Source: Nocardioides renjunii (lineage in GTDB: Bacteria > Actinomycetota > Actinomycetes > Propionibacteriales > Nocardioidaceae). From it: a stretch of 64,000 nucleotides of DNA. Under the pieces are notes generated by a model, which had not been told where the DNA came from, searched no databases, and saw only the letters and a list, made by a program, of their open reading frames with translations. Position 1 is the first letter of the stretch; each line of letters begins with the position of its first letter. The stretch spans positions 3,162,001-3,226,000 of the forward strand of contig NZ_CP141058.1 in the NCBI RefSeq assembly GCF_034661175.1, given 5' to 3'. Shown piece after piece: positions 7,518 to 16,950 of this stretch. Made by a program: the position numbers and the translations under genes.

Positions 7518-8300
7518 TCAGCCGGCCGACCCGACCATCGCGTTCGCGATGTCGTCGAGGGTCTGGCCCTCGACCCGCTCGCCGTCGATCAGCACCGTCG
7601 GCGTGGAGTCGACGTCCGCGTCCGACGCGGCGTCACCCGCCGCGTCGACCCAGCCCTCGAACGCCATGTCCTCGATGCCGGGGCGCACCTCGTCCTCGGT
7701 GGCGCCGGCCTCGACGGCCCACTCGACCAGCTGGTCGTCGTCCGGGAACGGGCCGCTCTCCTCGGGCTGGTTGTCGAAGAGGAGGTCGTGGAACTCCTTG
7801 GCGACCTCGGGTCCGGACGCGTCGAGCACGACGGCGAAGGCGTTGGCCGCCTGGGGCGAGTAGTCGCTGATCCGGCTCAGGAACGGCAGCGGGCGGTACT
7901 CGACCTTCACCTCGCCGGCCTCGACCTGCGAGTCGAGCTGGTCGCCGACGGTCTGCTCGAGCTGGCCGCAGAAGGGGCAGAGGAAGTCCTCGTAGATCAC
8001 GATCGACTTGGGGGCGTCGGCCTCGCCGACGACCAGCCCGTAGTCGTCGCTCGCACCCGCGGGCGGGGTGTCGGGCTCGTCCGAGCCGAGGTTCGTGACG
8101 AGGAACCAGCCGCCGACGAGCAGCACGATGACGCCGGCGATCACGCCGAAGCGGGTGAGCTGCTGCTTGCGCCTGGCGGCCTTGCGACGCTCCTCCGCCT
8201 GCGCGCGGGCCCGCTCGGTGCGGGCCTGGCGCTGCTCGCGCCTGGCCTGCGCTGCCGCCTTGTCCTGGGCGGACTTCTGCGAGCTCTTCTTCTGCGCCAT
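7518..8300 (-). CDS. Membrane-anchored DsbA-like thioredoxin-fold oxidoreductase
   Basis: A 260-residue protein: a strongly basic Ala/Arg/Lys/Gln-rich cytoplasmic tail (1-50), one transmembrane helix (51-70) and an extracytoplasmic thioredoxin fold with the CPFC active site at 108-111 and the cis-Pro region near STPTVLIDG. This is the layout of actinobacterial DsbA-family proteins that form or shuffle disulfides in exported proteins. The ATG at 8300 has GGAAAG upstream; the longer open frame is not credible. It diverges from orn. Confidence 0.9.
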   Translation of the reverse strand: MAQKKSSQKSAQDKAAAQARREQRQARTERARAQAEERRKAARRKQQLTRFGVIAGVIVLLVGGWFLVTNLGSDEPDTPPAGASDDYGLVVGEADAPKSIVIYEDFLCPFCGQLEQTVGDQLDSQVEAGEVKVEYRPLPFLSRISDYSPQAANAFAVVLDASGPEVAKEFHDLLFDNQPEESGPFPDDDQLVEWAVEAGATEDEVRPGIEDMAFEGWVDAAGDAASDADVDSTPTVLIDGERVEGQTLDDIANAMVGSAG

Positions 8301-8402
8301 CGAGGCTTTCCTCCAGGATTCGGTGGTGGTAGGCCCGGACAGCGTATGAGGCGAGCCTGAGTCGAGGCTGAGAGCGCCGCAGGGTGGGCGGCGCGTCATG
8401 GG

Positions 8403-8408
8403 TAGGGT
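8403..8408 (+). promoter_or_regulatory. -10 box TAGGGT, leaderless orn start
   Basis: TAGGGT ends 7 nt before the GTG at 8416, so transcription should begin at or next to the start codon. This is one of several such arrangements here. Confidence 0.5.
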
Positions 8409-8415
8409 CTGTCCG

Positions 8416-9093
8416 GTGAGCGACAGACTGGTGTGGATCGACTGCGAGATGACCGGCCTCGACCTCGGGGCCGACGCGCTGATCGAGGTGGCGGCGCTCG
8501 TGACCGACTTCGAGCTCAACGTGCTCGGCGAGGGCCTCGACGTCATCATCAAGCCCACCGCCGAGGCGCTGGACCAGATGGTCGAGTTCGTGCGCAGCAT
8601 GCACGAGAAGTCGGGCCTGCTCGACGAGCTCGCCGGCGGTACGACGCTCGCGGACGCCGAGGAGCAGGTGCTCGCCTACATCAAGGAGCACTGCCCCGAC
8701 GGCAGCCGCCCCCCGCTCGCCGGCAACACCGTCGCCACCGACCGGGCCTTCCTCGCCCGCGACATGCCGGCCCTCGAGTCGTTCCTGCACTACCGGATCG
8801 TCGACGTCTCCTCGATCAAGGAGCTGTCGCGCCGGTGGTACCCCCGGGCCTACTTCGCGGCCCCGACCAAGCGCGGCAACCACCGCGCGCTGGCCGACAT
8901 CCAGGAGAGCATCGAGGAGCTGCGCTACTACCGCGAGGCCGTCTTCGTGCCGCAGCCCGGGCCTGACAGCGCCCAGGCGCGCCAGATCGCCGCGCGGCAC
9001 GGCGGCCAGCTGACCGGGCTCGGTCCCGCGGCGGCCGCTCCCGACACCGGGGCCGATTCCGACGCCGGGGCCGATTCCGGTTCTACGGACTGA
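8416..9093 (+). CDS. orn: Oligoribonuclease
   Basis: A 225-residue DEDDh 3'-5' exonuclease that degrades RNA dinucleotides and nanoRNAs, including pGp[11 protein letters not shown] supplies the first Asp and Glu, D in the [10 protein letters not shown] segment the second Asp, and [20 protein letters not shown] the His and last Asp. The core matches the usual ~180-200 residues; an added C-terminal tail ends in an imperfect [12 protein letters not shown] repeat unlikely to be part of the fold. The GTG at 8416 is preferred over the upstream ATG because the conserved N-terminus begins there and a -10 box is correctly placed for a leaderless message. Confidence 0.93.
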   Translation: MSDRLVWIDCEMTGLDLGADALIEVAALVTDFELNVLGEGLDVIIKPTAEALDQMVEFVRSMHEKSGLLDELAGGTTLADAEEQVLAYIKEHCPDGSRPPLAGNTVATDRAFLARDMPALESFLHYRIVDVSSIKELSRRWYPRAYFAAPTKRGNHRALADIQESIEELRYYREAVFVPQPGPDSAQARQIAARHGGQLTGLGPAAAAPDTGADSDAGADSGSTD

Positions 9094-9137
9094 TTGCCCT
9101 ACACTTCTCGACGTCTTCGCGCTCGCGCGGAGAGCAT

Positions 9138-9214
9138 GGTGGGTATAGCTCAGCTGGTAGAGCGCCGCCTTGTGGTGGCGGATGTCGCGGGTTCAAGTCC
9201 CGTTACTCACCCCA
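9138..9214 (+). tRNA. tRNA-His (GUG)
   Basis: Cloverleaf with anticodon loop TTGTGGT (anticodon GTG), stem GCCGCC/GGCGG, T loop TTCAAGT and acceptor GTGGGTA/TACTCAC including one G-U pair. The extra G(-1) at 9138 opposite C73 at 9211 is the histidine identity element. CCA is encoded at 9212-9214. Confidence 0.96.
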
Positions 9215-9222
9215 GACGTGAT

Positions 9223-9252
9223 CGAGCCCCTGGCCTCCGGGCCAGGGGCTCG
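9223..9252 (+). terminator. Hairpin terminator after tRNA-His
   Basis: CGAGCCCCTGGCC (9223-9235), loop TCCG, and the exact 13-nt complement (9240-9252), starting 9 nt after the tRNA CCA. A further run of G/C follows rather than a T-tract. Confidence 0.75.
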
Positions 9253-9290
9253 AGCCGTCCCCGGCCGTCGGCAGCCCGGCTCGCGACGGG

Positions 9291-9959
9291 TCACCGAGCC
9301 GGCGCCATGAACCCGCTCTCGTAGGCCACGATCACCGCCTGGGTGCGGTCGCGCGCACCGAGCTTGGCCAGCACGTGGCTCAGGTGCGTCTTCACCGTCT
9401 CCGGGCTCAGGTGCAACCGGCCGCCGATCTCGGCGTTGGTGAGTCCCTCGGCGACGAGCCGCAGGACGTCCGCCTCGCGCTCGGTCAGGGTCGGCAGCGC
9501 CTCGGCCCCCCGGGGACCGCGGCGCGGACGGCGCTCCGCGATCAGCCGGCGGGTGATGTCCGGCATCACCAGCGAGGTGCCCGAGGCGATCACCCGCACC
9601 GCGTGCAGGAGCTCGGTCGGACGGGCGCGCTTGAGCATGAACCCCGTCGCACCCGCCTGCAGCGCGCGGAACAGGTAGTCGTCGTCCTCGAAGGTCGTCA
9701 GGACGAGGACCCGCGGGGTCGGACCCCGGGCCGTGAGCGTCGCGGTCGCCGCGATGCCGTCGAGGTCGGGCATCCGCACGTCCATGACCACCACGTCGGG
9801 TCGGACCGCCTCCGCCCGGGCGAGGGCCTCGGCGCCCGTGCCAGCCTCGCCCACCACCTCGAGGTCCGGCTCGGTGTCGAAGATGAGGCGGAGGCCGGAG
9901 CGCACGAGCACGTCGTCGTCGACGAGGAGCAGCCGTGTCGGCGGCGCCGTGTCACTCAC
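9291..9959 (-). CDS. NarL/LuxR-family response regulator
   Basis: 222 residues. The receiver domain starts with LLLVDDDVLVRSG, has the phosphoacceptor Asp in VVVMDVRMPDLDG (about residue 58), the switch Thr in VLVLTTFED and Lys in GFMLKRARP. The C-terminal LuxR HTH (LTEREADVLRLVAEGLTNAE) binds DNA. The GTG start overlaps the kinase stop codon (GTGAGTGA), so the kinase and regulator are translationally coupled. Together with the divergent ABC exporter it forms the common actinobacterial set in which a DesK/LiaS-like system senses membrane stress and controls an ABC transporter; that link is inference from position. Confidence 0.9.
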   Translation of the reverse strand: MSDTAPPTRLLLVDDDVLVRSGLRLIFDTEPDLEVVGEAGTGAEALARAEAVRPDVVVMDVRMPDLDGIAATATLTARGPTPRVLVLTTFEDDDYLFRALQAGATGFMLKRARPTELLHAVRVIASGTSLVMPDITRRLIAERRPRRGPRGAEALPTLTEREADVLRLVAEGLTNAEIGGRLHLSPETVKTHLSHVLAKLGARDRTQAVIVAYESGFMAPAR

Positions 9960-11340
9960 GCATCGCCCCGGTGGGCAGCTCGACGACGAGCTCGAAGCCA
10001 CCGTCCTCCGTGGGACCCGCGTGCAGGCTCCCGCCGAGCTCCTCGGCGCGCTCGCGCAGGCCGGTGAGGCCGTGGCCACCGTTGCGCCCCGGAGGAGCGG
10101 GGGTCCGCCGGCCCGCGGCGTTGCGCAGGCGTACGACGATCCCGTCGCCGCGGTCGACGACGTCGATGTGCGTGGCGACGAGGCCGGCGTGGCGCAGCAC
10201 GTTGGTCGTGCCCTCCTGCACGACGCGGTAGGCCAGCCGGCTGACCTCGTGCGGCAGCGCCGGTGCGGACACGCCCAGCGACAGCTCGACCTCGAGGCCG
10301 GCGTCGCCGAGCCCCGCGAGGAGTCCTGCGACGTCGCGGAGGTCCGGCGGCTGCTCGTCCAGGTCACCGGCCCGGGACGGATCGCCGAGCACGGCGAGGG
10401 CGCGGTCCAGCTCGGCCAGCGCCTGTCGGGTGTTGTCCTCGATGTGGCCCATGGCCGCGCGGGCGAACTCGAGGTCCACGGGCTCGGAGCCGTTGCCGTC
10501 CCGCGGCGCCAGGGCTCGCTGGGCCGCCTCCGCCTGGACCAGGCTGGCGGTCAAGGAGTGCCCGATGGTGTCGTGGAGGTCGCGCGCCACCGCCGTCCGT
10601 CCCGCGACCCGGACCGAGGCGCGGCGCATGGCGGCGATGCGCTCCTCGGCGCCGGCGCCGAGGAGCGTGGGCGCGACGACCGCGAGGCCACGGGTGGCCA
10701 GGTCGAGCACGTGCACCGCCACGAGCACGCAGCCCGCCGCCAGCACGACCGACAGCAGGTCGAGCAGCAGGTGTCGCGGAAGGTCCAGCGAGTACGAGTA
10801 GGCGAGCAGCACCGCGGCTGCGGCCCCGGTCAGCACCAGCGCCGCGAGCACCGCTGCGGACACGAGGACGCGGACGCCCAGCCACGCGAGGGTGCGCCAG
10901 GTCGAACCCGACATGACCACCAGCCGGAGGCGACGTACGACGCCGCGGTCGTGGCGGACGGCCGGCGCGTCGGGCACGTCCACGCCGGCGAACCGCCGCG
11001 CCAGGGCCCGCTCCCAGCCGCCGCACCCGCGCACGACCATGAGGACGAGCACCACCAGCACGATCCCGACGCCGTAGACGGCCAGGACCGCCGACCCGAG
11101 GAGGGCGGCGAACAGGGCGGCGTAGCCGGCGGCGAGCGGCACCCCGAGGACGGCGTAGGCGAGCCGCCCCACCAGTCCCTCGCGGCGGGGCAGCACCCTG
11201 CGCGTGGGCCGGCTGGCGACGGGCTCGGGGGCACCTCCCACCGGTGGCTCGACCGGGTCCCCGGGCGGTCCCTGGACGGGCGGCTGGACCGGCGGCTCGA
11301 CCGTGGCCGGGCCGATCGGGGCCGTGACGTCGTGCTGCAC
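9952..11340 (-). CDS. Sensor histidine kinase (HisKA_3 type)
   Basis: 462 residues. A Pro-rich N-terminus (1-45) is followed by a multi-helix membrane sensor of the putative-sensor type (LVGRLAYAVLGVPLAAGYAA onwards) with about five or six helices up to residue 215. The phosphoacceptor His is in ARDLHDTIGHS near residue 247, the N box is QEGTTNVLRHAG and the G box GGHGLTGLRERAEELGG. It phosphorylates the regulator encoded immediately downstream. A start further inside is possible because the Pro-rich leader has no family counterpart; ATG at 11340 is the longest sensible choice. Confidence 0.88.
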   Translation of the reverse strand: MQHDVTAPIGPATVEPPVQPPVQGPPGDPVEPPVGGAPEPVASRPTRRVLPRREGLVGRLAYAVLGVPLAAGYAALFAALLGSAVLAVYGVGIVLVVLVLMVVRGCGGWERALARRFAGVDVPDAPAVRHDRGVVRRLRLVVMSGSTWRTLAWLGVRVLVSAAVLAALVLTGAAAAVLLAYSYSLDLPRHLLLDLLSVVLAAGCVLVAVHVLDLATRGLAVVAPTLLGAGAEERIAAMRRASVRVAGRTAVARDLHDTIGHSLTASLVQAEAAQRALAPRDGNGSEPVDLEFARAAMGHIEDNTRQALAELDRALAVLGDPSRAGDLDEQPPDLRDVAGLLAGLGDAGLEVELSLGVSAPALPHEVSRLAYRVVQEGTTNVLRHAGLVATHIDVVDRGDGIVVRLRNAAGRRTPAPPGRNGGHGLTGLRERAEELGGSLHAGPTEDGGFELVVELPTGAMRE

Positions 11341-11536
11341 CTCGCCATCGTCTCACCGCGCAGGGCTCAGGGACGTCCCCCGCGAGGGTCGTCGCCCCTC
11401 CCCCGTGCGGGGTCATCCGTGGCCCTCGGGAGGGATGTGCGCGTCGTCGTCGCCGCCCGACGATGACGGACATGGACAACCACCCGGCTCACCCTCAGCA
11501 GCCCGCACGCCATCGCCTCGCGTCGGGAGCGCCCGC

Positions 11537-12490
11537 ATGATCACCGTGCGAGGCCTCACCAAGGACTTCGGCGCGGTCCGCGCCGTCGACGACCTCGACT
11601 TCACCGTCGAGCCCGGCTCGGTGACCGGCTTCCTCGGGCCCAACGGCGCCGGGAAGTCCACCACGATGCGGATGGTGCTCGGCCTCGACCGGCCGACCTC
11701 GGGCACCGCGCTCGTCCTCGGGCGACCGTACGCCGACCTCCGCGCGCCGCTGTGCCAGGTCGGTGCCCTCCTCGACGCCAACGCGATGCACCCGGGGCGC
11801 AGCGGTCGCGGCCACCTGCGCACCCTCGCCCTCAGCAACGGCATCCCGGCGGCTCGCGTGGAGGCCGTCATCGAGCAGGTCGGCCTCGGCCAGGCCGCCG
11901 GCCGTCGCGTGAAGGCGTACTCCCTCGGCATGCGACAGCGGCTCGGCATCGCCGCGGCGCTCCTCGGCGATCCCGCCGTCCTGCTCTTCGACGAACCCGT
12001 CAACGGCCTCGACCTCGACGGCGTCCGGTGGATCCGGGCGCTGCTGCGCGGCTTCGCCGACGAGGGCCGCACCGTGCTGGTCTCCAGCCACCTGATGAGC
12101 GAGATGCAGGTCGTCGCGGACCGGCTGGTGATCGTGGGCCGCGGCCGGCTCGTGGCCGACGCCACCACGCAGGAGGTGCTGCTCGGGCTGGGCGGCCAGC
12201 GCGTCCGCGTCGTCACGACCGCGGCGGCAGTCCTCGCCGCAGCCCTGCGCGGACGCGCGGCGACGGTGGAGCAGGTGGGCCCCGACGAGCTCGACGTGAC
12301 CGGGCTCGCGGCCCGGGAGGTCGGCGACGTCGCGCTGGCCGTCGGCGCGCCCGTGCACCACCTCGCCCCGGTCGAGCACTCGCTCGAGCAGGCCTTCCTC
12401 CGGCTCACCGGCGACGACGTGGAGTACCACGGCACTGTCCCGGCGGACCCCGACCACACCACCCGCACACCCGAGGGAGCCACCCGATGA
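11537..12490 (+). CDS. ABC transporter ATP-binding protein
   Basis: 317 residues. Walker A GPNGAGKST is near residue 38, the signature is the divergent YSLGMRQR, Walker B is VLLFDEPVNGLD, and the switch His is in LVSSHLMSE. The protein is of the DrrA/CcmA-like drug or lipid exporter subfamily, with a C-terminal domain after residue 215. GGGAGCG precedes the ATG at 11537. Its stop overlaps the ATG of the permease gene (ATGA), so both make one exporter. The divergent kinase/regulator pair is the probable controller. Confidence 0.9.
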   Translation: MITVRGLTKDFGAVRAVDDLDFTVEPGSVTGFLGPNGAGKSTTMRMVLGLDRPTSGTALVLGRPYADLRAPLCQVGALLDANAMHPGRSGRGHLRTLALSNGIPAARVEAVIEQVGLGQAAGRRVKAYSLGMRQRLGIAAALLGDPAVLLFDEPVNGLDLDGVRWIRALLRGFADEGRTVLVSSHLMSEMQVVADRLVIVGRGRLVADATTQEVLLGLGGQRVRVVTTAAAVLAAALRGRAATVEQVGPDELDVTGLAAREVGDVALAVGAPVHHLAPVEHSLEQAFLRLTGDDVEYHGTVPADPDHTTRTPEGATR

Positions 12491-13320
12491 GCAGCACCAC
12501 CGTCGACCCCACCGCCGGGCCCGCCGTCGACCCCGCCGTCGACCTGGGGCCGCAGCCCTCCGCGGCCACCGTCCTCGCCCGCACCTGCCGCGCCGAGTGG
12601 AGTCGGCTGTGGACGGTGCGCTCGACCTGGTGGTTCGCCCTCGCGACCGCCGTGACCGTCCTCGGCCTCGGCCTGGTGCTGGGGATCGACGTGTCCGACG
12701 CTCCCCCCGACGAGCTGCCCGAGGGGACCGCCTGGCGTGGCGGCTCCATCACCTCGACGTTCGGCCTCTACGGCCTGCTGGCGTTGTGCGCCGTCGCCGC
12801 CACCGCCGACCACGCGACCGGCGGCATCGTCCCGACCCTGCAGGCGACGCCGCGGCGGCACGTGCTCGTCGTCGCCCGCACGGTGGTGGTGGTCGCGTTC
12901 GCCACCCTGTTAGGCAGCCTGGTGGTCGCCGGCTCGAGCGTGATCGTCCTCGGCTTCGCACCCGAGATGGGCCTCCCCGTGGACGTCGGAACAGACTTCC
13001 TCGCCGACGTCGCGTACGTCTACGCCGCCAGCACGCTGCTCGCCGTGGGCACCGGCCTGCTGGTGCGCAACACCGCGGGCAGCCTCGTCGCCGTGCTCGG
13101 CGCGATGCTCGTGCTCCCGCTGATGCTCGCCCTCCTGCCCTTCCAGTGGGCGGTCGACGCCGCGGGGCTGCTGCCGGGCACCGGCGCGATGCGGCTGCTG
13201 GCCGGCGAGGCCCCGGTCCCGCTGTCGGCCACGGCGGCGGGCGTGACGCTCGGCGTGTGGGCCGCGGTCGCGGTCGTCGCCGGCGCCGTACGCCTGGTGC
13301 ATTCCGACGCCGACCGCTGA
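12487..13320 (+). CDS. ABC-2 type permease
   Basis: A 277-residue membrane protein with six hydrophobic helices, beginning after an Ala/Pro/Val-Asp rich cytoplasmic tail (about 40 residues). The pattern (first helix WWFALATAVTVLGLGLVLG, a gap with an external acidic loop, then five helices with ATADHATGGIVPTLQATPRR between the second and third) is that of ABC-2 permeases working with DrrA-like ATPases. It overlaps the ATPase gene by four bases. The substrate is unknown. Confidence 0.85.
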   Translation: MSSTTVDPTAGPAVDPAVDLGPQPSAATVLARTCRAEWSRLWTVRSTWWFALATAVTVLGLGLVLGIDVSDAPPDELPEGTAWRGGSITSTFGLYGLLALCAVAATADHATGGIVPTLQATPRRHVLVVARTVVVVAFATLLGSLVVAGSSVIVLGFAPEMGLPVDVGTDFLADVAYVYAASTLLAVGTGLLVRNTAGSLVAVLGAMLVLPLMLALLPFQWAVDAAGLLPGTGAMRLLAGEAPVPLSATAAGVTLGVWAAVAVVAGAVRLVHSDADR

Positions 13321-13397
13321 GCACGCGCAGCGGTCGGGACGCACATGACCCCCTCGGCTGTGGGCACTGGACACCTCCCGAGCGGAGGAGAAGATCG

Positions 13398-15191
13398 ATG
13401 GCAGACCAGCGCCTGGTGGCCGACCTGGTGGTCGAGCGCCTGCTCGCGTGGGGCGTGCACCGCGTCTTCGGCTACTCCGGCGACGGCATCAACGGCTTGA
13501 TGGGAGCGCTGCGTCGAGCGGGCGGCGACCCGGAGTTCGTGCAGGCCCGGCACGAGGAGAACGCCGCCCTGATGGCGGTCGGCCACGCCAAGTACACGGG
13601 CGAGGTGGGCGTCATGACGAGCACCCAGGGTCCCGGCGCGGTGCACCTGCTCAACGGGCTCTACGACGCCAAGCTCGACCACCAGCCGGTCGTCGCGATC
13701 GTCGGGCAGCAGCCGACGACCGCCCTCGGGGCGGAGTACCAGCAGGAGATCGACCTCAGCGCCCTCTTCAAGGACGTGGCGGCGCAGTACGTCCAGGCCG
13801 TCCTCGCCCCGGAGCAGGCCGCCATGGTCGTGGACCGCGCCTTCCGCACCGCGCTCGCCACCCGGTCCCCCTGCGTGATCATCCTCCCGCACGACGTCCA
13901 GGTCTCCCCCGCTCCCGACGAGCTGCCGCACGAGCACGGGGTGGTCCCGACCGTCCCGCAGTGGCGCCCGCCGCGCGTCGTACCGGCCGACGAGGACCTC
14001 GAGGCCGCCGCCGCGGTCCTCAACGGCGGCGAGCGGGTGGCCCTGCTCGTCGGGCAGGGCGCCCGCGGCGCCGGCGAGCACGTGCGGGCCGTCGCCGACC
14101 GGCTCGGCGCCGGTGTGACCACGAGCCTGCTGGGCAAGCCCTGGTGGGACGAGACCCTGCCCACCAGCTGCGGCGTGATGGGCCACCTCGGCACCACCGC
14201 GTCGGGCTGGCTCCTCGACAGCTGCGACACCCTTCTGATCGTCGGCAGCAACGACCCGTGGACCGAGTTCTACCCCGCCCCGGGACAGGCCCGTGGGGTG
14301 CAGGTCGACCTCGACGGCCGCCACGTCGGCAACCGCTACCCCGTCGAGGTGGGCCTCGTCGGTGACGCGGCCGAGACCCTGACCGCGCTGCTGCCGCTCC
14401 TGCGCGAGCGCGAGGGGTCCGACTGGCGCAGCGAGGTGACCGACCGGGTGCGGAGCTGGCACGACCTGGCCCAGGAGCGGGCGGAGGGTCCGGCCGACCC
14501 GCTGAGCCCGGAGCGGGTGGTGCGGGCCCTGACCCCCCGGCTCCCGGGCGACGCGCAGGTCAGCGTCGACGTCGGCTCCATCACCTACTGGTACGCCCGG
14601 CACCTCACGCTGCCGCCCGGGGTGCCGGCCCACCTGTCCTCGACCCTGGCGTCGATGGGGTCGGCGCTGCCCTACGGCCTCGCGGCCAAGCTCCACGCCC
14701 CGGACCGCCCGGTCGTCGCCCTCGCCGGTGACGGCGCCATGCAGATGAACGGCGTCTCCGAGCTCATCACCGTCGCGCACCGCTGGCGGGAGTGGGCGGA
14801 CCCCCGGTTCGTCGTCCTGGTCCTGCACAACCGCGACCTCGCCGAGGTCACCTGGGAGCAGCGCGAGACCGAGGGCGACCCGCGCTACGACGCCAGCCAG
14901 ACGCTCCCCGACTTCCCCTACGCGGCGTACGCCGACCTGCTCGGCCTCACCGGCATCCGGGTCGAGCGCCCCGAGGACGTCGACGACGCCTGGGACCGGG
15001 CCCTGGCCGCGGACCGGCCGGTCGTGCTGGAGGCGGTGGTGGATCCCGACGTGCCGCTGCTCCCGCCCTTCCCCGGCGGACGGGAGAAGCTCGACAGCTT
15101 CCGCCGCGGGCTGGCGCAGGAGGACGACGGCGACCACGCCCGTGCCCTGCTCGACGAGCAGGCGCGCCAGGAGGGTGCCGACCCGCAATGA
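13398..15191 (+). CDS. Thiamine pyrophosphate-dependent enzyme (pyruvate oxidase/acetolactate synthase-like)
   Basis: A 597-residue three-domain TPP enzyme. The catalytic Glu lies in ARHEENAALMA (about residue 52). The central domain (about 195-330) is the nucleotide-binding-type fold. The diphosphate/Mg motif begins at GDGAMQMNG near residue 445 and ends with N about 30 residues later (VLHN). Family members include PoxB, acetolactate synthase and poorly characterised TPP enzymes; nothing here proves FAD dependence, a quinone-linked C-terminus or the substrate. GGAGGAGAAG lies just before the ATG. It may belong with the upstream exporter operon (77 bp gap) or be independent. Confidence 0.85.
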   Translation: MADQRLVADLVVERLLAWGVHRVFGYSGDGINGLMGALRRAGGDPEFVQARHEENAALMAVGHAKYTGEVGVMTSTQGPGAVHLLNGLYDAKLDHQPVVAIVGQQPTTALGAEYQQEIDLSALFKDVAAQYVQAVLAPEQAAMVVDRAFRTALATRSPCVIILPHDVQVSPAPDELPHEHGVVPTVPQWRPPRVVPADEDLEAAAAVLNGGERVALLVGQGARGAGEHVRAVADRLGAGVTTSLLGKPWWDETLPTSCGVMGHLGTTASGWLLDSCDTLLIVGSNDPWTEFYPAPGQARGVQVDLDGRHVGNRYPVEVGLVGDAAETLTALLPLLREREGSDWRSEVTDRVRSWHDLAQERAEGPADPLSPERVVRALTPRLPGDAQVSVDVGSITYWYARHLTLPPGVPAHLSSTLASMGSALPYGLAAKLHAPDRPVVALAGDGAMQMNGVSELITVAHRWREWADPRFVVLVLHNRDLAEVTWEQRETEGDPRYDASQTLPDFPYAAYADLLGLTGIRVERPEDVDDAWDRALAADRPVVLEAVVDPDVPLLPPFPGGREKLDSFRRGLAQEDDGDHARALLDEQARQEGADPQ

Positions 15192-15216
15192 GGGGCGCCG
15201 GGCTGGGGCGCGTGCC

Positions 15217-15621
15217 TCAGCCGCGGCTCTTGCGGGTCTCGCGGCGGTTCGCCTTCTTGATGGCGTCCACCAGCTCGGCCTTCGTCATCCGGGACCGGCC
15301 GGTGACGTCGAGCCGCTTGGCCAGGTCCATGAGGTGCGCCTTGGACGCGTTGGCGTCGACGCCCTCGGCGGTCTCGCCGCCCTGACGGGCCGCCTTGCCG
15401 GTCTTGGCCGACTGCGCGTCGGAGGGGCCCTTCTCGTCCTTGGCCTCCCAGTGGTCGCCGACCTTCTCGAAGGAGTGCTTGAGCGCCGAGAAGGCGGTGC
15501 GGTGGGCGCGCTCACCCTCGCCGTACTCCTCCACCGCCGCGTCGTGCGCCTTGATCCAGGTGCGCTGCGCCTTGGCGGACGAGCGCTCGAGGGTCGAGGG
15601 CAGCTCCTGCTTGCCGGGCAC
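15217..15621 (-). CDS. ChaB family protein with Rho N-terminal-like C-domain
   Basis: 134 residues. The N-terminal 65 residues (PGKQELPSTLERSSAKAQRT, then GERAHRTAFSALKHSFEKVG) match the ChaB fold, first described beside a Ca2+/H+ antiporter. The end (HLMDLAKRLDVTGRSRMTKA and on) is a Rho-N/SAP-like helical hairpin often found in nucleic-acid-binding proteins. The GTG at 15621 with GAGGAGG upstream is chosen over the longer frame because ChaB proteins begin with PGxxELP. The role is uncertain; a stress-linked DNA-binding function is a guess. Confidence 0.82.
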   Translation of the reverse strand: MPGKQELPSTLERSSAKAQRTWIKAHDAAVEEYGEGERAHRTAFSALKHSFEKVGDHWEAKDEKGPSDAQSAKTGKAARQGGETAEGVDANASKAHLMDLAKRLDVTGRSRMTKAELVDAIKKANRRETRKSRG

Positions 15622-15686
15622 TGTGACCTCCTCGGGGTCGGTGGCGGGCGTGCCGCCTCCAGATGTACCCACAGCCGAGCGATCCA

Positions 15687-16868
15687 TCAACCCCGGACCG
15701 GTCGCCGCCGCGCCGGGATGCGGAGCGGCAGGGTCGGGCCGCCGATCGGGTTGGCCTCGGCCACCACGTCCATCGAGTCGACGATGTTGCGCAGGTTGAT
15801 GATGAGCGCGCCGTAGATCGCCCACTCCGCGGAGCGCTCGGTGCGACGCAGGTCGTCGCTGAGCGACACCAGGCGGGCGCGGACCGCGAGCATGCCCTCG
15901 GGGTCGGCGTCCACGGCCGCCCGGCCGGCGTCGCGCAGCATGCCGATCCACGCCCGGGAGAACTCCTCGCCCCAGGTCTCCCGGTGCGACTGCTGGCTGC
16001 CGAGCGTGCGGGCCAGGCTGCGCGTCTCGGCGACGGCCTGCTCCATGCGCCGCAGCAGCCCGTGCCACTGGCGGGGCTCCTTCATCGCCCGGGCCGACCG
16101 GCGCGGGTTCATCCGCGCGCTCTCCTGCGCCTGTCGCACCAGCGCCCACGCGTGGTCGAGCTCCTCGTCGATGTCACGCGTGCGGTCGACCCAGCCGTCG
16201 ACGTCCTCCTGGCCGCACCGGCTGCCCAGCCCGTCGGCCATCTCCACGAGCAGCTCGCCGATGCCCTCGTCGACGCGGTCCAGCGCCTTGGCGGCGGCGT
16301 GCCGCCCGAGCGGGGGCCACACCATGACGTTGACCAGGAGCCCCACCGCCACGCCGACGGCCGTGTCGAGCAGCCGGGAGACGAGCAGGGTGTCGTTATC
16401 GAACCCGGTGGTGAGCACCACGAGCCCGGTCGTGGCGATGGTGGTCGCCTCGGCGCCGAGCCACGGCACGGCGCCCAGGAGCAGCGCGACGACGAGGAGC
16501 AGCGCGATGGCGCCCGTCGTGAGGCCGAGCACCTCCCCCACCACGGTGGCGAGGAGCACCGCCACGACCGTGGCCGCGACCTGCTGGGTGCCGTTGGACA
16601 GGGTTCGGTAGACCGTGGCGTGCACGACGAGCAGCGCGGCCCACGGCGCCAGGAACGGCTGCGGCAGGTCCAGCACGCTCGCGGCCAGCACCCATGCGGC
16701 CACGGCGGCGAGCACGGTCTTGCCCAGCTGGAGGAGGTCGTTCCACCAGATCGGGTCGCCGAGCCGGTCGTTGATCCGCTCCCTCAGCCGCTCCTCCCTG
16801 CTCGGGCGGAAGGCCTTCCCGGGGCCCTCCTCCGCATCCTCGACGTCCTCCCTCACGTACTCCCTCAT
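15687..16868 (-). CDS. FUSC family (aromatic acid exporter-like) membrane protein
   Basis: 393 residues: a charged N-terminus, then about six closely packed helices (residues 48-185) and a long cytoplasmic helical region (190-370). This is the layout of the ArAE/FUSC proteins; the helix region around FLAPWAALLVVHATVYRTLS is typical. Members are proposed to export aromatic or fusaric acids or to act on membrane lipids. Transcription appears leaderless: on the minus strand TAGGCT (16881-16876) ends 7 nt before the ATG. The gene diverges from the FAD oxidoreductase. Confidence 0.8.
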   Translation of the reverse strand: MREYVREDVEDAEEGPGKAFRPSREERLRERINDRLGDPIWWNDLLQLGKTVLAAVAAWVLAASVLDLPQPFLAPWAALLVVHATVYRTLSNGTQQVAATVVAVLLATVVGEVLGLTTGAIALLLVVALLLGAVPWLGAEATTIATTGLVVLTTGFDNDTLLVSRLLDTAVGVAVGLLVNVMVWPPLGRHAAAKALDRVDEGIGELLVEMADGLGSRCGQEDVDGWVDRTRDIDEELDHAWALVRQAQESARMNPRRSARAMKEPRQWHGLLRRMEQAVAETRSLARTLGSQQSHRETWGEEFSRAWIGMLRDAGRAAVDADPEGMLAVRARLVSLSDDLRRTERSAEWAIYGALIINLRNIVDSMDVVAEANPIGGPTLPLRIPARRRPVRG

Positions 16869-16875
16869 CCGATCG

Positions 16876-16881
16876 AGCCTA
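16876..16881 (-). promoter_or_regulatory. -10 box TAGGCT, leaderless FUSC gene
   Basis: Minus-strand TAGGCT ends 7 nt before the ATG at 16868, a spacing that leaves no room for a leader. Confidence 0.42.
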
Positions 16882-16950
16882 CGGACCGAGGGCCGGCGTC
16901 GCAGCCTCGTAGGGAGGGGTCGGGTCCGCGGAAACGGGCGCCCCAGGGTC